Shown here: one piece after another, positions 19,775 through 28,503 of the stretch
How the letters are laid out: the number at the start of each line of letters is the position of its first letter
Numbering within the stretch: the stretch's first letter is position 1
Assembly: GCA_963715045.1 (NCBI GenBank)
Contig: CAVQRC010000022.1
Span: 1 to 48,783 of the forward strand
Direction: 5' to 3'
Source: CAVQRC01 sp963715045
GTDB lineage: Bacteria; Planctomycetota; Planctomycetia; Pirellulales; Lacipirellulaceae
Length of the DNA: 48,783 nucleotides
Notes under the pieces: model-generated
What the model was told of the DNA's origin: nothing
The model's database searches: none
What the model saw: the letters and a program-made list of their open reading frames with translations, nothing else
Position numbers and translations under genes: made by a program

Positions 19775-19826
19775 GTTTTCTGCCAGGGGTGCTCGAGCTG
19801 GGGCGTTTTGCCCGCGAATTCACGGG

Positions 19827-19842
19827 AGGCACGCGAATTGCA
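19827..19842 (+). promoter_or_regulatory. sigma-54 promoter upstream of the RND efflux pair
   Basis: AGGCACGCGAATTGCA matches the -24/-12 consensus TGGCACG-N4-TTGCA except for one base. GG (19828-19829) and GC (19840-19841) are exactly ten bases apart. Predicted transcription start is near 19853, about 118 bp before the adaptor gene. The gene just upstream encodes a GAFTGA-containing activator. Confidence 0.6.
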
Positions 19843-19970
19843 CACCGCGGCCCGTGACGCCAGCGAAGGATTTGTGGCAGCACCCCGATCGCCTCCGGCA
19901 TGGAGGGACGGATGGTCGCTGGCGCTTCTCTCGAGCCTGACCGGTTACCCCTCGTTCCGGAGCCAACTTC

Positions 19971-21456
19971 ATGAGTCCAGTATCGCGATCGGTCTCCAGG
20001 CCGACTCACTTTCCATCAAGGCGAACCCTCGGCAACGGGGCGCTGGTCGTCGCCGCTGCGGCGGCGGCAGTCTGGCTTCTGTTCGGCGATTTCGCAAAGC
20101 AGCGAACGGATGACATGCCGGCGACCGCGGCAGACGAGGCGATGTCGGAAACCACTTCGCTCGAGCTTCCAGCAACCAAGCTGGCAATGGCCGGAGTCGA
20201 GACCCGGCCGGCCGAAGTTCAGACACTCCTGCATACCCACACTGTTCCGGGCCGAATCGAATACGATGCCACCCGCCGACTCGAACTGCGACTGCCGGCC
20301 GATTGCATTGTTCAGGAAGTTTATGTGCGGCCCGGACAGCAGGTCGATCGTGGCGAGAAACTGGTCCTGCTGACCAGCGAGCACGTCGGTCTGGCGAGAG
20401 ACGAAGTGCAGCAGAGGGCGGAGGATCTCCGCACAGCGGAGCGTGAGCTTGCGTGGCAGCAGGCGATAGTCGCCAATGCGGAACAACTGCTCGCCTCACT
20501 GGCAAAACGCCCCGACATGGCCCGACTGGAATCCGAGTTCGCGGAGCGGCCGCTTGGGGAGCACCGCGACGAATTGCTGGGGGCGTACTCCGATTTCCTG
20601 CTCGCCGAACGAGTCACCCGCGAAAGTGCCGATCTGGCTGAGGGAGTTCTCAGTAACCGCACGATCCAACAGCGTCGCAATCAATTGGAGCGAATGACAG
20701 CCGCCTTTCAAGGAACCTGTGAACGCACCAGGCACGAACTGCAGATGGAATTGCAGGCGGCTGAAATCGCAGTCGCCCGCGCTGAGCGGAAACGCAACAT
20801 CAGCACCGAGCAGTTGGCCGCATTGCTGGGCCCCTGCGTCGACCCCGCTGCTCCCCTGGGAACTTCGTCCAATGAGTTCGTGATCTCGGCACCATTCGCC
20901 GGGGGTATCGAAGCCGTCCACGTCATGCCGGCCGCCGTGGTGACCGCGAATGCAACTCTCGTAACGCTGGCCGACACCGATTCGCTGTGGGTATCGGCCC
21001 AGATTCACGAACGCAACTGGCAGGCCGCGTCGGTCCAGCCGGGCCAGGTACTTGAATTCCGGACTCCTGCCACCGGCGACCGCAGGTATTCCGCCACGGT
21101 TGCATTCGTGGGGGCGGTGGTCGATCCGGAAACACGCGCACTCCCGCTGGTCGCGACGCTGGAAAACCCCCAGCGAATCTTCAAACCTGGCATGTTCGTG
21201 TGGGTTTCGGTTCCCGTCGAGGCGGAGCGGACGCGCGCTCGCCGTACCTGCGGCAGCCGTGATGCGGCACGAGGGCGAGGCCTTCGTCTACGTCGCCACT
21301 GACAACGGACGTTTCGAACGCGTGGCGATCACTACGGGATTGGAGACCGACGACTGGATCGAGATTCGTACTGGTCTCCGGGGCGGTGAGCAGGTCGTCG
21401 CGGCCGGCGCCTTCGCCCTCAAGTCCGAAATGCTGCTCGAACGAGAAGAAGGCTGA
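19971..21456 (+). CDS. RND efflux periplasmic adaptor (CusB/HlyD family), frameshifted near the C-terminus
   Basis: A membrane-fusion protein linking the inner-membrane pump to an outer-membrane channel. One N-terminal membrane anchor (about residues 23-40), a barrel-sandwich half (R-L-P-A-D-C-I-V-Q-E-V-Y-V-R-P-G-Q-Q-V-D-R-G-E), a long alpha-helical hairpin (about 140-270), the second sandwich half (S-A-P-F-A-G-G-I-E-A-V) and a beta-barrel (L-W-V-S-A-Q-I-H-E-R). The frame breaks near 21225: V-P-V-E-A-E-R-T-R-A continues in another frame as L-A-V-P-A-A-A-V-M-R-H-E-G-E-A-F-V-Y-V to the stop at 21454. An indel is likely, since the expected membrane-proximal domain continues cleanly. The pump gene follows after 461 bp of repeats. 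No outer-membrane factor is in the window. Confidence 0.85.
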
Positions 21457-21518
21457 TGGGGTGATGGGCGAATGGGGTGATGGGCGGATGGGGTGATGGG
21501 CGGATGGGGTGATGGGGA
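21454..21518. repeat. octamer repeat array 1 (GATGGGGT/GATGGGCG)
   Basis: Alternating 8-bp units GATGGGGT and GATGGGCG (period 16), starting at the adaptor gene's stop codon. The reverse complement (CGCCCATC, ACCCCATC) is the same family as the octamers of array 2, so the two arrays face each other. Confidence 0.8.
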
Positions 21519-21554
21519 AACAGACGTCTGACGAGTGAACTTCGCCGCGCCGCA

Positions 21555-21671
21555 TCACGTCTCGCCTCACGCCTCGGCTACCTGGCCCCCAACGACTTCG
21601 AGAGCTTCACCCCAAACGGCAATCGAACCTTCACCGCGTTGCACGGACTCATTAAGAGCCTGAAACAGTAG
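21555..21671 (+). pseudogene. remnant of a four-helix-bundle (S23-type) protein gene
   Basis: The frame reads RLASRLGYLAPNDFESF and then A-L-H-G-L-I-K-S-L-K-Q before a TAG at 21669. The closing L-H-G-L-I-K-S-L-K and the Y-L-x-x-x-D-F-E-S piece resemble the last helix of the small four-helix-bundle (S23/IVP) family. Only about 38 residues remain, and no start codon or N-terminal part is visible upstream, where array 1 sits. Identification is from short motifs only. Confidence 0.4.
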
Positions 21672-21672
21672 T

Positions 21673-21909
21673 CGCCCATCCGCCTATTCGCCTATTCGCC
21701 TATCTGCCTATCTGCCTATTTGCCTATTCGCCTATCTGCCTGTCTGCCTATTTGCCTATCCGCCTATCTGCCTATCTGCCTATCTGCCCATTCGCCTATT
21801 TGCCTATTTGCCTATCTGCCCATTCGCCTATCTGCCTATTTGCCTATCTGCCCATTCGCCTATCTGCCCATTCGCCTATCTGCCCATTCGCCCATCTCCC
21901 CACTCGCCC
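21673..21909. repeat. octamer repeat array 2 (YGCCYATY)
   Basis: About 29 consecutive 8-bp units of the form CGCCTATT, TGCCTATC, TGCCCATT and similar, ending 8 bp before the pump's ATG. It keeps a frame open upstream of the pump and produces an artificial Leu/Ser/Ile/Pro-rich leader of 66 residues. It also occupies the place where a ribosome binding site would be expected. Confidence 0.9.
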
Positions 21910-21917
21910 CTGCTGAC

Positions 21918-24900
21918 ATGCTCTCCAAGCTGATCGAACTGTCGCTCCACAATCGCTTCCTGGTCATCGTTCTGACGGCGCTGATGGCCATCTCGGGCGG
22001 TTACTGCGCGATGCACGTCCCAATCGATGCCGTGCCGGACATGACGAACGTGCAGGTCCAGATTGCCACGAATGCCGAGCCGCTGTCACCGCTCGAGGTG
22101 GAAAACTACGTCACGTACCCGATCGAAAACACGATGGGAGGCTTGCCGAACGTCGAGGAATTGCGAAGCGTTTCCAAATTCGGCCTCTCCCTGGTGACGA
22201 TCGTCTTTGAAGAAGGCACGGACATTTACTGGGCCCGGCAGTTGGTCAGCGAACGGCTGGGGACCGCCCGCGAAGCAATGGCAGCGGGCAGTGGAGAACC
22301 GCAACTCGGGCCGCTGACAACCGCCCTGGGAGAAGTGCTGCAGTTCGAAGTTCGCGGCGAAGGCTATTCTGCCATGGACCTCCGCACGCTCCTGGAGTGG
22401 GAAATCGCTCCCCAACTGCGGCAGACGCCGGGCGTAACGGAAGTGAACACTCACGGTGGTTTTTACAAGACCTACGAAGTCCGCTTGAACCCCGACCAAT
22501 TAGCGACGTTCGGCGTTGGTCTGGAGGAAGTCATCACGGCGCTGTCCAACAACAATACCAACGCCGGTGGCGGCTATATCGTGCATCATGGCGAGCAACG
22601 TTTCATCCGCGGGCAGGCGCTGCTGCAAAGCACCGCAGACATCGAGGATGTCGTCGTGGCCACGCGTGCCGGAGGCCTTCCGGTGCTGGTGAGGGACCTC
22701 GGCGAGGTCGCCGCGGCACCCATGACGCGGCAGGGAGCGGTCACCCGCGACGGCCGCGGCGAAGTGGTCACCGGGATGGTCATGATGCTGCTGGGAGAGA
22801 ACTCCCGAACGGTCGTCCATGCCGCCAAGGAACGACTCAGCGACATCGAGGCCTCGCTCCCCCCCGGCGTCACATGTGAAGTGATCTACGATCGGGCACA
22901 CCTCATCGAACGGACCCTCGAGACCGTGCTGCACAATCTCACCGAAGGCGGGATTCTGGTGATCGTCGTCCTGCTGTTGCTGCTGGGCAGTGTGCGTGCG
23001 GGACTCGTCGTGGCCCTGGCGATACCGCTCTCGATGCTGTTTGCCACGAACATGATGTTCGCGACCGGAATCACGGCAAGCCTGATGAGCCTGGGGGCGA
23101 TCGACTTCGGGCTGATTGTCGACAGCTCGGTGATCATGATCGAGAACTGCATGCGGCGGATTTCCCTCAACACGACCGGACGCCCGCACCTGAAAGTGAT
23201 CCACGATGCGGCGATCGAGGTCCGCAAGCCAACCATGTTCGGCGAGCTGATCATCGGCATCGTGTATGTGCCCATCCTGGCACTTCAAGGCACCGAAGGA
23301 AAACTGTTTCGTCCGATGGCGATGACCGTGCTGTTCGCGCTGGCCGGCTCGCTGGTTCTTTCCCTGACGCTGATGCCGGTCCTGGCTTCCCTGGCCCTGC
23401 CCAAAAAGCTCGACGAGAAAGACGTGTGGCTGATCCGGATCGTCAAATGGTTTTACAAGCCAATCGTCTTGCGCTCCATTCACAATCCCCTCGTGGCGGT
23501 CATCTTCGGGATGGGGCTGATCATCGTCAGCATCCCGATCGCGCGGGATCTGGGCGCCGAATTCATGCCCCGCCTCGAAGAAGGCGACCTCCTTGTCGAA
23601 GCCGTCCGGTTACCGAGCGCGACGCTCGAAGACTCGCTGACGATGTCGACCCAGATCGAAAACATCATCCAGGAGTTTCCAGAGGTAAAGACCGTGTTCT
23701 GCAAGACGGGGCGGCCTGAGATCGCGAACGACGTGATGGGCGTCCACCAGACCGACGTGTGGGTGATCCTGAATCCTGTTGACGAGTGGCCAGTCGAAAA
23801 GAGTCGCGACGAATTGATCGAGGAGATGTCTTATCAGCTCAACAGCCAGGTGCCGGGCGTCGCCTTCGGGTTCACGCAACCCATCGAAATGCGGGTGGAT
23901 GAACTGGTGGCGGGAGTGAAAGCGGACGTGGCCGTGCTGCTGTACGGAGACGAACTGGACGTCCTGGCCCGTAAAGGCAAAGAGATTGAACGCGTTCTGG
24001 GTTCGATTGACGGTGCGGTCGATGTCAAAGCGGACTACCAGGCGAACATTCCCACGGTCAGTATCCGCGTCAAGCAGGAACAACTTGCCCGCTACGGCGT
24101 CAGCGCCCGGCACGTCATGGATGCGGTCGCGTCGGCAGGTGGCTATCCGGTCGGCGAAGTCTTCGAGGGCCGCAAGCGTTTCCCGATCCTCATCCGCTTT
24201 CCCGAGACCTGGCGGCAGAACGTCGAACGGCTGGAACAGATCCCGGTGCGGGTGCTCGCCGGAGAACCGGTTCCGCTACGGGAAGTCGCCGACATCCGGG
24301 TTGAAGAGTCGCCGCCCGGAATCGAGCACGAAGCCAACCGCCGCCGGACGTTCATCCAGGCCAATGTTCGCGGCCGCGACGTGGGCACGTTCGTCGCCGA
24401 AGCACGTCGGGCAGTCGAGGCCGACGTCGACTTGCCACCCGGTTACAGCATCCGCTGGGGCGGCGACTTCGAGAACCTGCAATCGGCCTCGCGGCGGCTG
24501 GCGATCATTACCCCCATCATCCTGCTCGTGATCTGGTTGCTGTTGTACACCAGCTTCAAATCGACGAAGTTGGCCGCCTTGATCTTTCTGGCGGTCCCGA
24601 TCGCTGCCAGCGGCGGGATCTTCGCCTTGGCGCTGCGAGGGATGCCCTTCAGCATTTCGGCGGGCGTCGGCTTTATCGCACTGTTCGGCGTGGCGGTGCT
24701 CAATGGCCTGGTGTGGGTCAGCGCGGCCGAAGAACTCCGCGAAGAAGGGATGGGGAAGTTCGCCGCAGCCCATGAAGCCGCATTGATCCGGATTCGCCCC
24801 GTCTTGATGACGGCCCTGGTTGCCAGTCTCGGCTTCCTGCCGATGGCAACCTCGACCACCGCCGGCGCCGAGATTCAACGCCCGCTCGCCACGGTCGTGA

Positions 24901-25004
24901 TTGGCGGCCTGGTCACGTCGACGCTCCTCACCGCGCTCGTCGTGCCCGCCATCTATCCCTGGTTCGCTCCCCGCTCCAGGCGTGCGGATGACGCGGCCGC
25001 ATAA
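21918..25004 (+). CDS. heavy-metal efflux RND transporter (CusA/CzcA family)
   Basis: A 1028-residue inner-membrane proton-driven pump for metal cations. Start at MLSKLIELSLHNRF, the standard N-terminus of the family; the upstream in-frame extension is octamer repeat and is rejected. The N-terminal membrane helix is followed by P-I-D-A-V-P-D-M-T-N-V-Q-V-Q. The fourth membrane segment has G-A-I-D-F-G-L-I-V-D with Glu seven residues on (V-I-M-I-E-N), the acidic residues used for proton relay in CzcA-like pumps. The second half repeats the fold and ends with M-A-T-S-T-T-A-G-A-E-I-Q-R-P-L-A and a charged tail. Length is normal and no frameshift was seen. Metal specificity (Cu/Ag against Co/Zn/Cd) cannot be fixed from sequence alone. 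Confidence 0.93.
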   Translation: MLSKLIELSLHNRFLVIVLTALMAISGGYCAMHVPIDAVPDMTNVQVQIATNAEPLSPLEVENYVTYPIENTMGGLPNVEELRSVSKFGLSLVTIVFEEGTDIYWARQLVSERLGTAREAMAAGSGEPQLGPLTTALGEVLQFEVRGEGYSAMDLRTLLEWEIAPQLRQTPGVTEVNTHGGFYKTYEVRLNPDQLATFGVGLEEVITALSNNNTNAGGGYIVHHGEQRFIRGQALLQSTADIEDVVVATRAGGLPVLVRDLGEVAAAPMTRQGAVTRDGRGEVVTGMVMMLLGENSRTVVHAAKERLSDIEASLPPGVTCEVIYDRAHLIERTLETVLHNLTEGGILVIVVLLLLLGSVRAGLVVALAIPLSMLFATNMMFATGITASLMSLGAIDFGLIVDSSVIMIENCMRRISLNTTGRPHLKVIHDAAIEVRKPTMFGELIIGIVYVPILALQGTEGKLFRPMAMTVLFALAGSLVLSLTLMPVLASLALPKKLDEKDVWLIRIVKWFYKPIVLRSIHNPLVAVIFGMGLIIVSIPIARDLGAEFMPRLEEGDLLVEAVRLPSATLEDSLTMSTQIENIIQEFPEVKTVFCKTGRPEIANDVMGVHQTDVWVILNPVDEWPVEKSRDELIEEMSYQLNSQVPGVAFGFTQPIEMRVDELVAGVKADVAVLLYGDELDVLARKGKEIERVLGSIDGAVDVKADYQANIPTVSIRVKQEQLARYGVSARHVMDAVASAGGYPVGEVFEGRKRFPILIRFPETWRQNVERLEQIPVRVLAGEPVPLREVADIRVEESPPGIEHEANRRRTFIQANVRGRDVGTFVAEARRAVEADVDLPPGYSIRWGGDFENLQSASRRLAIITPIILLVIWLLLYTSFKSTKLAALIFLAVPIAASGGIFALALRGMPFSISAGVGFIALFGVAVLNGLVWVSAAEELREEGMGKFAAAHEAALIRIRPVLMTALVASLGFLPMATSTTAGAEIQRPLATVVIGGLVTSTLLTALVVPAIYPWFAPRSRRADDAAA

Positions 25005-25044
25005 ACTTCAGAATGATCGCTTTCCGCAGGCAAGTCGCCGACAT

Positions 25045-25810
25045 TCAGATCCGCAAGGCAGGATCCTGACGGTAGTATTCGCGGAACACGTCGTACAGGT
25101 CGGCATGGTGGTGCGCCAGTTCGCGCAGTCTCATAAAGAAGCACTCGGTGGCGACAGCAAAGAACTCGCCACGGTTGGTCGTGCCGTAACAGTCCAACAC
25201 CGTCCGCCGGCCATGCCGGCAATCTCTCTGAAGCCGTTCAAACTCCGGGACGACAATTTGCTGCCAGCGCTCATACTGGCGAGCGGTCGTCAGCGGTGGC
25301 GTGCCGTCGACCTCGCGGCCGTTCTGCATGTCTAATTGATGGGCGAACTCGTGCAGGACGAGGTTGTCGCCTCGGCTTTGTCCGCGGCCGCCAGCCACCG
25401 CATCGGCCCAGGACAGGATCACCGGACCTCGGTACCATGCTTCGCCTTCACGATGGGACTCGCCCTCCAGCACGACCCCGCCCTTGGTGATGATCCGGCC
25501 GGGCGCCACGTACGCGTTCGGATAGACCAGGATCGATTGCACGCGATCGAAGTATTCATTCTCGAACGCCAGCACCAGCAGACAGGCCTGCGCGGCGATC
25601 GTCACTTTGATCTCATCAGACATGGTCAGGCCGCCACAGCCTTCCCAGTTTTTCTCGGCGACAAGCACCTGGGTGTCGCCACGGAGCTTCGCCTGCTCGG
25701 TGGGGTTCAATTCCGCGTACGTGCGGACATTCCGTCTCCAGAAAGCGAAGCCACAAGTCCGGGAACGGCTCGTTGCGGACTCGGCGTCGTCGCCGGTTGG
25801 TGAACCACAT
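25045..25810 (-). CDS. MtfA-type zinc-dependent peptidase (M90), frameshifted near the N-terminus
   Basis: A cytoplasmic metallopeptidase of the MtfA (Mlc titration factor) family. The zinc site is V-L-H-E-F-A-H-Q-L-D (HExxH), with a later Glu in G-E-F-F-A-V-A-T-E. The frame from 25710 lacks the N-terminus, which reads in another frame as MWFTNRRRRRVRNEPFPDLW; an indel near 25733 joins them through N-V-R-T-Y-A-E-L-N-P-T-E-Q. The ATG at 25810 has GGAGGG upstream, and that motif lies in the end of the sialidase gene, so the two genes abut with a 2-bp gap and are probably co-transcribed. Convergent with the RND pump gene (40-bp gap). Confidence 0.82.
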
Positions 25811-25812
25811 AG

Positions 25813-26976
25813 TCACTCACCCTCCAGCCATCGTAGGTCGAACGCCGCCAGCGAGATGGTCTGGTAACCATCCTTCTCGTAGAGCACGCCGATCCGGCCG
25901 GAGGGCAGCGCCACGAGGTTCGAATAGGCCGCGCCTCCCGGGTGGATTTGCTTGCTGATGGGCCACGTCCGGCCCTCGTCGTAGCTGAGCCACACCGTGA
26001 GGTTCTTCCGCTCCGCACCCCGCGGGCTGGAGAACAGGATTCGACTCTTTCCGCCGCGAGCTTCGTCTTCGGGCCACGTGCAGCGGAGGATGCTCGCCTG
26101 GCAGACGGGCGTCTCAAGCGCGTCGTCGAGGTACACGTTGCCCCACGTCCGGCCACCATCGCGACTGACCGACATCGCCCGCTTGTTCTTCCCGTGATAC
26201 GAACGCATCGCCTGCAGGACCGAGCCGTCGGAGAGTTCGACGACCGCCGATTCGTTGGTCCGATCCTCGTGGACGCCCCCCAGTTCCCAGGTCGCGCCGT
26301 GGTCGTCTGACCAGAAGACATGGCTGCGGTACGGATGTTTCGTTGCATCGGAGTGATCGGAATGATTGGCCGGTATCAGCAGGCGGCCCCGGTGCGGGCC
26401 ACGCGTCAGCTGGATCGCGTTGCCGGGCCCCGTGGCGTACCACCGCCAATGCGCTTGCCGCGTCGTCGCGCTGATCTTCTTCGCGGGGGCCCAGCTCTGC
26501 CCGTCGTCACTGGAGTGCGTCACATACACATGTCGCGGTTGCTCGCTGCTGCCGGCCATGATCTCACGCTCGTGATCCGACCCTTGATTGAAGGTCATCA
26601 GCAGCCAGACCACGCCAGTCTCTCGGTCCACCACGGGAGCCGGGTTGCCACAGGTGTTCTCCCCGTCGTTCCAGACTGTCTGCGGTTCGGACCACATCGC
26701 GCCCTCATCGGTCGAACGGCGGACCAGCATGTCGATGTTGCCAGCGTCGCCTCCGCCACTCTTACGGCCTTCGCAAAACGCCAGCAGCGTCCCGTCGTTC
26801 GTGACGACGATCGCAGGAATCCGGTACGTGTGATAATCCCCCGTTCCACGGGCGAAAACCGCGGTCTGCGTCACCGGCCCGGGGGCAGCGGGGACGTCGA
26901 TCGCCAGGAGGTCCGCGGCCATCGATCCGCTGAGAACCGCGGCCAGGCAGGCAAAAAGGTGGTGCCAATGCTTCAT
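25813..26976 (-). CDS. exo-alpha-sialidase (GH33), secreted
   Basis: 387 residues, expected to cleave terminal sialic acids from glycans outside the cytoplasm. Signal peptide at the N-terminus (HLFACLAAVLSGSMAADLLA). The sialidase F/YRIP motif appears as H-T-Y-R-I-P-A-I-V, followed by E-G-R-K-S-G-G-G-D. Asp-box repeats are visible: S-S-D-D-G-Q-S-W, S-D-D-H-G-A-T-W, S-R-D-G-G-R-T-W and S-Y-D-E-G-R-T-W. Late Arg and Tyr residues (S-P-R-G-A-E-R-K-N-L; G-G-A-A-Y-S-N-L) match the triad region. Full length, no frameshift. Together with the fucosidase at the window start it points to glycoprotein or mucin-type glycan use. The divergent gap to the desaturase gene (26977-27212) shows no clear promoter. 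Confidence 0.9.
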   Translation of the reverse strand: MKHWHHLFACLAAVLSGSMAADLLAIDVPAAPGPVTQTAVFARGTGDYHTYRIPAIVVTNDGTLLAFCEGRKSGGGDAGNIDMLVRRSTDEGAMWSEPQTVWNDGENTCGNPAPVVDRETGVVWLLMTFNQGSDHEREIMAGSSEQPRHVYVTHSSDDGQSWAPAKKISATTRQAHWRWYATGPGNAIQLTRGPHRGRLLIPANHSDHSDATKHPYRSHVFWSDDHGATWELGGVHEDRTNESAVVELSDGSVLQAMRSYHGKNKRAMSVSRDGGRTWGNVYLDDALETPVCQASILRCTWPEDEARGGKSRILFSSPRGAERKNLTVWLSYDEGRTWPISKQIHPGGAAYSNLVALPSGRIGVLYEKDGYQTISLAAFDLRWLEGE

Positions 26977-27212
26977 TTTTCATCTCTGGGAATGCGAATT
27001 CAGGAACGGTCGGTTGCGAAAAAGCGACATCTCCCCTAGACTACCCAAGCTTCCACTGGATACTGGACGATCGGGGCACGCTTCGCCGCGATTCCGGATC
27101 GTCGCGGCCCCTACTCAATTTTCGCTGCAATTATTACGATCCGACCTCACGTTGTAACCGTTATAGGCCATTCATCGGGCCCGATCGTCAAGGAAACATT
27201 ACGGTCGAGACG

Positions 27213-28503
27213 ATGAGTGGTAACAAAGAGCACGACTGGGCAACTTTCTCTTCCGGCACTGCACACATGAGACCATCCCACAGCGAATCGATCGATATCG
27301 CCGATGCACGGGCCATCGTCCACGATCTCTTCAAACCCAACCTGTTGATTTACTGGGGCGACTTTCTCATCAGTTTGACGATTGCGTACGGGTGCGCGAT
27401 CGCTTACTTCAACGCTTCGTTATTCTCTCCGCAACAGATTATTTGCTTTGTGGTGTCGGGACTTGCGATGCATCGTGTCGCCAACTACATCCACGAGGTG
27501 TCGCACTTGAAATCGAAGCGCGCCTTGCGGTCGTTTCGCATTGGCTGGGACATCCTGGCCGGAATTCCCACGTTGATGCCATCGTTTTTCTTCGATACGC
27601 ACATGTCTCACCACAACACGACTCATTACGGCACGCGGACCGATTGCGAATACGTGCCGCTTGGCCGTGGTCCCTGCCGCAAGATCGCCCTGTTTCTCGG
27701 TCAGCTTTTTCTGCAGCCCCTGTTCGTGATTGTGCGATTCGTGCTGGTCACGCCAATTTCGTTTTTGCATCCCAAGCTCAGGCAATGGGTCCTGGAGAAC
27801 TATTCTTCGTTTGTGTTCGTGTTCCCGTGTCCCCGGACCATTCCAGATAACCGCGCCTCGAGCCGCATGGGCCGCGATCGACATCGCCTGCTGCCTGAGG
27901 GCAACGGCGATGTTTGTCTCCCCGGCTCTCGGGTTTACGCCCTGGCATCGCATTCCCCAGCTCTACTGCCTGGCCCTGGTCCCGCTGGGCCTGCACTATT
28001 TCCGATCGCTGACCGCGCACAACTATCTCAGCGACGGCAAGAAGCAAACCTTCCATGATCAGATCATGGATTCGATCGATATCACCGGCGTGCCGATTCT
28101 GACGGAGTTGTTATATCCGATCGGACTGCGGTACCACGCGCTCCACCATTTGTTTCCCTCCATGCCGTACCACAACCTGGCGACCGCCCACCGCCGCCTG
28201 ATGGCGGAGTTGCCGGCTGATTCACCGTACCGCCAGGTCGTCTACCCGACCGTGTGGTCGGTTCTCCGCGAATTGATTCACCATTCGGCGCCCAGCCCGA
28301 ACTTCCAGCGGCGGAGCAAACCGGCCAGGCCGCTTGACACGTGTGCTGATTCAAGATGCCCTGCGACGCCGCAGCGGTTGAATCGTGTGCATGTGGCCAT
28401 CAGCCGATCTGCTATGCTGCTGCCTGATGGAGTTTTGCGTCGCAATGACCTCCCTGATGCGTGGTCGTTGAAACGCCGGATGCACTCGAGGAGCAGGAAT
28501 TGA
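27213..28503 (+). CDS. fatty acid desaturase, membrane di-iron type, frameshifted
   Basis: A membrane enzyme that would introduce a double bond into acyl chains. Three histidine clusters are present: H-E-V-S-H, H-M-S-H-H-N and H-A-L-H-H-L-F-P-S-M-P-Y-H-N, with hydrophobic segments between the first two and before the third. The first frame (27213-28058) carries boxes one and two; box three is in the frame ending at 28503, so an indel lies near 27810-27850 in the stretch after L-E-N-Y-S-S-F. The C-terminal 50 residues after H-H-S-A-P-S-P are basic and may contain another indel. The stop TGA at 28501 overlaps a TTG start of the ATPase gene (TTGA), implying coupling of lipid desaturation and metal transport genes. 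Confidence 0.83.

Noticed and set aside
21720..21917. N-terminal extension of the RND pump (66 residues rich in Leu, Ser, Ile, Pro)
   Set aside because: It is the octamer array read in frame; family members begin at MLSKLIE.
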